A program made the position numbers and the translations under genes. From NCBI RefSeq assembly GCF_000350485.1, contig NZ_AORV01000054.1:1-64000 (forward strand): DNA of 64,000 bases, written 5' to 3'. Of this stretch, positions 59,173-64,000 are shown piece after piece (position 1 is the stretch's first letter; each line of letters begins with the position of its first letter). This stretch comes from Ruminiclostridium cellobioparum subsp. termitidis CT1112. Its GTDB lineage: Bacteria > Bacillota > Clostridia > Acetivibrionales > DSM-1351. The notes beneath the pieces are model-generated. The model was not told where the DNA came from. It saw only the letters and a program-made list of their open reading frames with translations, and made no database searches.

Positions 59173-61260
59173 TTAACCCGTTATAATTTTTTTAACTGCG
59201 CCGACAAGCTGTTTTGCGCTGAGTCCCAGATGTTCTGCAAGCTGTTTGTATGTACCTGAATGAATGAATCTGGCTTTTCCACTCTCATCCAGGGCATTGA
59301 TGGAAAATATTTTATTCAGATCGGGGTTCACTTTATTTTTAAACATGGTTTTCTGGAATTCCGAATATAGATACCCGTTGTTCTGTTCTGCAAAGAGCAG
59401 TGACTTGCCTGATCCGGCCAGTTCAACAAACATTGCTTCATCAGCCGACGGCATGTCAATAATATCAACTTCTACACCTTCGCCTTTTAGTATTTCTGCC
59501 GCAGCAAGGGCTTCATGGGCACCCCTTCCGCTTGTTATAACAGCAATTTTACTGCCTTCATACCTGCTGAGATAATAGCCCTTTCCAAACTCAAAGGTAT
59601 AATCGGAGGAATAGAGCACCTTGGATTTTGCCCGCATTATTCTCAGGTACACCAGGCCCTTGTTTCCTTCGGCAATCCATTCCATGATACTCATAAGCTG
59701 CTGCGGACACGAGGTGTCTATTATTTTAAGATGTGCAATTCCGCTGAATACGGTTATATCGTCATTTCCCATATGAGTTGCACCGTTTGTCTGGGTCTCG
59801 AGATTCGGTGCCGTAGCCAGGAAAGTGAGATCAAGCCGGTGTCCGTCGCTAAGCCAGCCAGCTTTTGACTCTATTGCTTCAAGGCGTTCCTGGTATCCTA
59901 TGGCTATTCTTCTCAGCGCTCTCCATTCAAAGAAGGGGCAGAAGGTACTTACCCAGGCATTATAGCCGGCTGCCGCGTATGCCTCTCCCATACACATCAT
60001 ATTAACTTCTGCGATTCCCACATTTACGGCCCTTGTTTTATCAACGGCACTTATCCCGTCAAATAACCCACTTGTTGACGACAGGTCGGAATCTATGGAC
60101 ACAACCTTTTCATCCTGTGCAAAAACCTTCATTACATCTGTGACTATTGAGCTGGCAGCATATTCTTTTGTTTTATCAAGTACCGGCAGCATATCCCGGG
60201 GATATTGCAGCTTTTTGTTTCTGGGCGCCGCTTTGCAGGTTTTTGCTTTTGCTTCTGTAGCTATAACTTTAAAAGACTTGTCCGGGGCACCCGGAACAAC
60301 AGACAGGTTCATGCCGGCGGCAAAAGCTTCCAATTCCTTTACTGCGGCTTCTTCCTGTCCCTCCAGTCCCGACAGGAACCTGGCCAGCTCTTGTGCCCTG
60401 TTTGCAAGTCTCTTTTTTTGATATTCCATTTCGAGCTCAAAAACCTTGCCTGAAAAATTCGTCTTATGACTGTCAGTTAGGTTGGAAAATCCCCCAAAGC
60501 CTTTGGTTGTATTGGATATAATCACCGTAGGCCTTCCGTCCCGCACTTTGTTTTTGAAAGTATCAAAGGCTTCATAGGCTTGAGAATAGCTTCTTCCGTC
60601 AATTTCAAATACCCTCCAGCCGAAGGCCTCAAATTTTGCTTTTAAATCGCCCAGTCCAAGTATCAAACGGTTGGTGCAATCCAGCTGTCCGTAATTTCTG
60701 TCAACTATAAGGCACAGATTCTCCAAACCGGTTTCACCGGCATACATAACAGCTTCCCATATGGAACCTTCCTGCAGCTCTCCGTCCCCGGACATACAGT
60801 AAACATCCCGCTTGGGAGCTTCCCTCCTTATCAATGCGAAACCGGCTGCTGCTGATAGTCCCTGCCCTAAGGGTCCGGTGGAAATGTGCACTCCGGGCAT
60901 CAGTGGACCGGGATGGCCGTTGATTATACTCTCAATTGATCTTGTATTCTTTAATAAATCCTTCGGGAAATATCCCTTATCGGCATATATCGTTGTAATT
61001 GCCGCTACCGAATGGCCTTTGCTGAGTACAAATGCATCCTGGTCTTCTGCTGTGGGATTCTCAATATCCAGCTGGATAAATCCGCCGTAATACAGCGTCG
61101 CAAGCGGGATCACCGCAGAAAATACTCCTCCTATGTGGACTCCGTTATCCACAGCATCGGCAGCTTGCTGCAGGACAGACATTCTGAGAATTGAGTCCTT
61201 ATATTCCAATAACAGTTCTTTTCCCTTTTGCAGTATGTATTCCGTATTTTGTCTACTCAT
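59173..61260 (-). CDS. tkt: Transketolase, full-length single-chain
   Basis: A 695-residue protein with all three domains. Thiamine-diphosphate/Mg site GDGELQEGSIWEAVMYAGETGLENLCLIVDRNYGQLD, the pyrimidine domain (VNVGIAEVNMMCMGEAYAAAGYNAWVSTFCPFF with catalytic Glu) and a C-terminal domain to 695. Family members move two-carbon units between sugar phosphates. A dedicated transketolase in a sugar operon with an RpiB-type isomerase suggests a substrate shortened by C2 transfer, not only the pentose phosphate pathway. GGAGG lies ten bases before the ATG. Confidence 0.92.
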   Translation of the reverse strand: MSRQNTEYILQKGKELLLEYKDSILRMSVLQQAADAVDNGVHIGGVFSAVIPLATLYYGGFIQLDIENPTAEDQDAFVLSKGHSVAAITTIYADKGYFPKDLLKNTRSIESIINGHPGPLMPGVHISTGPLGQGLSAAAGFALIRREAPKRDVYCMSGDGELQEGSIWEAVMYAGETGLENLCLIVDRNYGQLDCTNRLILGLGDLKAKFEAFGWRVFEIDGRSYSQAYEAFDTFKNKVRDGRPTVIISNTTKGFGGFSNLTDSHKTNFSGKVFELEMEYQKKRLANRAQELARFLSGLEGQEEAAVKELEAFAAGMNLSVVPGAPDKSFKVIATEAKAKTCKAAPRNKKLQYPRDMLPVLDKTKEYAASSIVTDVMKVFAQDEKVVSIDSDLSSTSGLFDGISAVDKTRAVNVGIAEVNMMCMGEAYAAAGYNAWVSTFCPFFEWRALRRIAIGYQERLEAIESKAGWLSDGHRLDLTFLATAPNLETQTNGATHMGNDDITVFSGIAHLKIIDTSCPQQLMSIMEWIAEGNKGLVYLRIMRAKSKVLYSSDYTFEFGKGYYLSRYEGSKIAVITSGRGAHEALAAAEILKGEGVEVDIIDMPSADEAMFVELAGSGKSLLFAEQNNGYLYSEFQKTMFKNKVNPDLNKIFSINALDESGKARFIHSGTYKQLAEHLGLSAKQLVGAVKKIITG

Positions 61261-61281
61261 TTTTTAACCTCCATGTCCCAA

Positions 61282-61311
61282 TGTGCCGGATGGTTGTCCC
61301 ATGGCGGCACA
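61282..61311. repeat. Short inverted repeat upstream of the transketolase gene
   Basis: TGTGCCG and CGGCACA (7-bp arms) flank 16 bases that include ATGG/CCAT. It lies about 20 bases before the transketolase start. T-rich bases lie before it on the transcript, not after, so it is not a normal terminator; could be an operator or leader hairpin. Confidence 0.3.
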
Positions 61312-61354
61312 CAAAAAAGCATCTATGCAATACTTTTTCATTTTCTTTCTGCGC

Positions 61355-62149
61355 CTACCATCTGAAATAACTTTTTAAAAAGTTTAGGGAATCCAAAGCA
61401 TCTTTTTCGAAGTCATTTGTATAAGCTTCAACACTGATTCTTGCATCGTAGTTTATTTTTTTCAGAGCTTCAATAAAAGATTGATAACTGTCTTCTTCAA
61501 GCTGCTTTGGGAAGACCCTGTCAAAGGTATTTGCTATGTGTACGTGTTTTATATAATCCTCTGTTTCCAGTATTACAGAGGGGTCTTCCTGCTGGTGCCT
61601 CAAGTGAAAAAAGTCCACTAACAGCTTAATATTCGGGTGTTTTACACTTTTAGCCAGTTTCAAACCCTCCCTGACCGAATTTATTATGTTGCATTCCTGG
61701 TGTCTCAAGGGTTCAATCAGGATGGTAATATTGTATCTCATGGAAACCGTTCCAATATAACGGGTTATAGCCACCAGACGGTCCCAGGCATCAATTCTGC
61801 CCAGGCCCTCAGGAACTGTTCTGGAGGGTCCGCTCCCAAAGACCACATATTGCACACCCAGTCTTTGTGCACGAGAAAATGCATGCTTCAGATACTCTCC
61901 TATTTGCTTGTCACTTGTTTCAGATGAAAAGAGTCTAATTTGCGGAGGAAATAAAATGTTGCATACCTCACATTGAATTTCCGATTCCTTCAAGTTTTGT
62001 TCCACTGCTCTAAAATCCTGCTCATCAAGCTGTGCCATCGGAGCCAGTGGAAGCTCGATATAGTCGTATCCCAACTGCTTTATGACCGGAGCTGTAAAAT
62101 CTCCCACACCGGTTTGTACCAGCATATTGCCGCAACAGCCAAACTTCAT
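61355..62149 (-). CDS. Sugar-phosphate isomerase/epimerase (TIM barrel, AP-endonuclease-2 fold)
   Basis: The ATG at 62149 (MKFGCCGNM) is spaced from GGGGG by six bases; earlier ATGs at 62155 and 62167 are possible. The 264-residue protein has the fold's metal site: ITILIEPLRHQE (Glu), KLLVDFFHLRHQ (Asp and His), VHIANTF and ISVEAYT (Glu). IolE, IolI and related epimerases share the fold. It lies between the aldolase and transketolase genes, so it acts on an intermediate of this sugar route. Confidence 0.85.
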   Translation of the reverse strand: MKFGCCGNMLVQTGVGDFTAPVIKQLGYDYIELPLAPMAQLDEQDFRAVEQNLKESEIQCEVCNILFPPQIRLFSSETSDKQIGEYLKHAFSRAQRLGVQYVVFGSGPSRTVPEGLGRIDAWDRLVAITRYIGTVSMRYNITILIEPLRHQECNIINSVREGLKLAKSVKHPNIKLLVDFFHLRHQQEDPSVILETEDYIKHVHIANTFDRVFPKQLEEDSYQSFIEALKKINYDARISVEAYTNDFEKDALDSLNFLKSYFRW

Positions 62150-62170
62150 TTTCATCCCCCATTCCATTAT

Positions 62171-63016
62171 TTATTGGTCGTTTGGTTTCCTCAGACAGCC
62201 AAATAAAAGGATAAATTCCTTTATAAGCTTTGTAAGCTCTAAACGCATATCCTTTGAGAAATCCAGCCATACACTGTATTCGGATTGTTTTGTTCTGAAA
62301 AAGTCAAGTGTACAATCTGAAAGTGCGGTATATATATTTACCTTTTTGATTCCTGTTTTTACCGCCCTCACAAAATCGGTCTCAGAGATTCCCGAGCCGC
62401 CGTGAAGTACCAGGTCGCAGGCTGTCGCAGCTCGTATTTTTTCCAGTCTATCAAAGTCAAGCTTCGGAGTGCCCTTGTAGTGACCGTGCAGATTTCCTAT
62501 CGCTACCGCAAGTGCATCTGCTTTTGTACGCTCTGCAAAGTCGGCAGCCTGCTCGGGTTTGGTCATCAGTGAACTGTCTATTGCTCCGCTGGCCGCATTT
62601 CCCACGTATCCAAGTTCCCCTTCAACTGAAACCCCCATTGCATGGGCAATCTTTACAATTTCGGCTGTCTGCTTTACGTTTTCTTCATACTCCAGTGCCG
62701 AACCGTCGAACATGACCGAGGTAAAGCCTCTTCTTAAAACTTTCATTACCATATCAAAGCTTTTGCCGTGATCAAGATGTACGACAATCGGTACCGAGGC
62801 ATTCCGGGCCAATTCAACGCACAGATTTGACATCATATCTATATCATAGAATTGGAAAAATCTTTCGGGCATGCCGATGATTGCAGGCATATTTGCTTCC
62901 TCTGCAGCCTGTACTATTGCTGCGGCATATTCGGCTGTTACCACATTGAACATACCTATACCGCACTCTTTTTGTCCTGCAAAGTCCAGTGCTTGTTTTA
63001 ATGTGCATAAAGACAT
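62171..63016 (-). CDS. Class II (zinc) fructose-bisphosphate-type aldolase
   Basis: The start at 63016 (MSLCTLKQAL) follows AAGGAGCACACT; an upstream frame to 63049 has no site. The 281-residue protein has HLDHGKSFDMVMKVLRRGFTSVMFDGS (zinc His and Asp), VEGELGYVGN, AIGNLHGHYKGTPKLDFDRL (zinc His) and LVLHGGSGISETDF. Close relatives cleave FBP, tagatose-1,6-bisphosphate, or, as IolJ, 5-dehydro-2-deoxygluconate-phosphate. The site is kept; substrate open. A TGTATACATGTATACA palindrome lies 25 bases upstream. Confidence 0.9.
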   Translation of the reverse strand: MSLCTLKQALDFAGQKECGIGMFNVVTAEYAAAIVQAAEEANMPAIIGMPERFFQFYDIDMMSNLCVELARNASVPIVVHLDHGKSFDMVMKVLRRGFTSVMFDGSALEYEENVKQTAEIVKIAHAMGVSVEGELGYVGNAASGAIDSSLMTKPEQAADFAERTKADALAVAIGNLHGHYKGTPKLDFDRLEKIRAATACDLVLHGGSGISETDFVRAVKTGIKKVNIYTALSDCTLDFFRTKQSEYSVWLDFSKDMRLELTKLIKEFILLFGCLRKPNDQ

Positions 63017-63040
63017 AGTGTGCTCCTTGTTTTTAAAATT

Positions 63041-63056
63041 TGTATACATGTATACA
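63041..63056. promoter_or_regulatory. Perfect 16-bp palindrome, likely operator of the sugar locus
   Basis: TGTATACATGTATACA is exactly self-complementary and lies 25 bases upstream of the aldolase start. Similar GTATAC-type palindromes are bound by GntR-class sugar regulators in Firmicutes; the regulator itself is not in the window. A weaker match lies at 56358-56373. Confidence 0.55.
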
Positions 63057-63159
63057 TATATGATTAAAGCAGTACCACTCCTGTCGACAGGTTTGTATCA
63101 ACCTGATACTGACAGCTGTAAGTGCTACATGCTTAATCTGCTTTTTTCAGTTATATTTC

Positions 63160-64000
63160 TTAGAACAGCAAAGTCAGGATAGAGTGTGCTTTTGCGTTAA
63201 AATCCGCAATTTTCCCTTCAATTCTCAGTGTAAATTCCTGGTCGGCATCATTTTTATTCATAACTATTGCAACCTTTTGCCGGTCGGGATTTTCAAAGGC
63301 TATGGCCTCCAGATTCGGAGTATATGTACTTAAGCCTATTCTTCTGGCACCTCTTTTTACAAATTTGCTGAAATGGCCCATGTAATAATATGCTGCTCCG
63401 TAGGTTATTTCACCTGTCCCGGTATCTGCCATAATGGGTGAATTTCCAAACCAGTAAATGCCTTTGTCACCCATTGCTATTTGCTTTTCCCGCCAGTGAC
63501 TCGGACCGGTATTCTCGTCCAGAAGCAGATTCCAGTCGGTCCAGGCACAGGACCAGTTGTTAAAGTTCCCCATTATATCATGTGCATATCTTTCCCCCGA
63601 CAGCCAGGGATTTTCAAGGTTCTGTCTGGTACAGGCCTCTGTTCCGTAAATATTTTTGTCAGGGAACAATTCATGCGTTATGTTAAGGGCTTCAAAATGA
63701 TCTCCCGAGTAATAATGCACTCCCACACCGTCAATATACTCCGCTGCTGCCGTATCTCCAAAAGCGGCCCTGGAGCGCTCTACAATTCTTTCCTTATTGT
63801 GATCCCAAATAATTATCCTGATATGGCCAAGTCCATTTTCTCTTAAAATGGGGCCGAGATAGTCCCTGACAAAATCCCTTTCCTCTTCGGCGGTATACAC
63901 GCAGGATTCCCATGGCTGTACCGCCTTTGCTTCATTTTGTACTGTAATACCCCATATATCTATATTCTGGTTTTGATACTCCCTTATATATTTTGCAATA
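63160..64000 (-). CDS. Glycoside hydrolase family 30-like enzyme, N-terminal part beyond the window edge
   Basis: The frame is open to the right edge (5' end missing) and runs IAKYIREYQNQNIDIWGITVQNEAKAVQPWESCVYTAEEERDF, where QNEA has the general acid Glu of GH30 (usual QNEP). The nucleophile Glu is in NIYGTEACT. It ends with a short beta-sandwich (AIAFENPDRQKVAIVMNKNDADQEFTLRI), as in GH30 enzymes. The visible part of ~280 residues lacks the barrel start. GH30 members cleave beta-glucosides, glucosylceramide, fucosides or xylans. Its place in a sugar locus suggests release of the sugar used by the neighbouring genes. Confidence 0.9.
   Translation of the reverse strand, partial: IAKYIREYQNQNIDIWGITVQNEAKAVQPWESCVYTAEEERDFVRDYLGPILRENGLGHIRIIIWDHNKERIVERSRAAFGDTAAAEYIDGVGVHYYSGDHFEALNITHELFPDKNIYGTEACTRQNLENPWLSGERYAHDIMGNFNNWSCAWTDWNLLLDENTGPSHWREKQIAMGDKGIYWFGNSPIMADTGTGEITYGAAYYYMGHFSKFVKRGARRIGLSTYTPNLEAIAFENPDRQKVAIVMNKNDADQEFTLRIEGKIADFNAKAHSILTLLF

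Overview
The window is AT-rich DNA from a low-GC Gram-positive anaerobe, most likely a spore-forming member of the Clostridia (Ruminiclostridium or Clostridium-like). The basis is strong AGGAGG ribosome sites, frequent A+T-rich intergenic DNA, a PdaB-like sporulation deacetylase, a four-subunit 2-oxoacid:ferredoxin oxidoreductase, a type III glutamine synthetase, clostridial ferredoxins, a BspA-type leucine-rich-repeat surface protein and an abundance of two-component proteins. No rRNA, tRNA, CRISPR array or intact transposase was seen. Almost all genes lie on the minus strand; the clear exceptions are glnN, one ferredoxin and one small membrane protein.

Layout. 1-9.5 kb is a loose run of single genes: a YesN-type response regulator cut by the window edge, a secreted LRR protein, a PdaB-like deacetylase whose ribosome site sits in a perfect 23-bp inverted repeat, small unknown proteins, two lipoproteins and three GNAT acetyltransferases. 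9.5-23.7 kb is the most unusual part: two related histidine kinases, a single-module nonribosomal peptide synthetase (unknown N-terminal region, then C-A-PCP-reductase), and three response regulators sharing a KPW receiver signature (one with an unrecognised output region, one with HDOD, one with LytTR), preceded by a candidate 46-codon ORF and a coiled-coil membrane protein. This looks like a signalling cascade physically linked to synthesis of a small peptide or amino aldehyde/alcohol.

23.9-33.4 kb holds a secreted protein, an AlkZ-related protein, an M24 peptidase, a Cache-domain hybrid-type sensor kinase, a membrane transglutaminase-like protein and glnN. 33.5-38.9 kb is a four-gene sensor/response-regulator/ABC exporter unit of the intramembrane-sensing type, preceded by a 325-bp palindromic, MITE-like element that has a shorter sister copy near 57.5 kb. 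39-41.7 kb is a 2-oxoacid:ferredoxin oxidoreductase operon (delta, alpha, beta, gamma). 41.8-45.3 kb is a YtrA-like GntR repressor plus ABC transporter operon with a clear promoter buried in a 15-bp-arm operator palindrome. 45.3-52.9 kb is mixed housekeeping: a membrane MutS-like ATPase, a P-loop ATPase, TcdA, a flavoprotein, an amidohydrolase, a ferredoxin and an AraC/GyrI-like regulator.

53-64 kb is one sugar-catabolism locus: a degenerate M24 protein, RpiB/LacAB isomerase, fucose/arabinose-isomerase-family enzyme, PfkB kinase, CoA-acylating methylmalonate-semialdehyde dehydrogenase, transketolase, TIM-barrel isomerase, class II aldolase and a GH30 glycosidase that runs off the right edge. 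The set mixes the lower half of inositol catabolism with transketolase chemistry and does not match a complete pathway known to me. All functional assignments come from reading motifs by eye; no database search was run.
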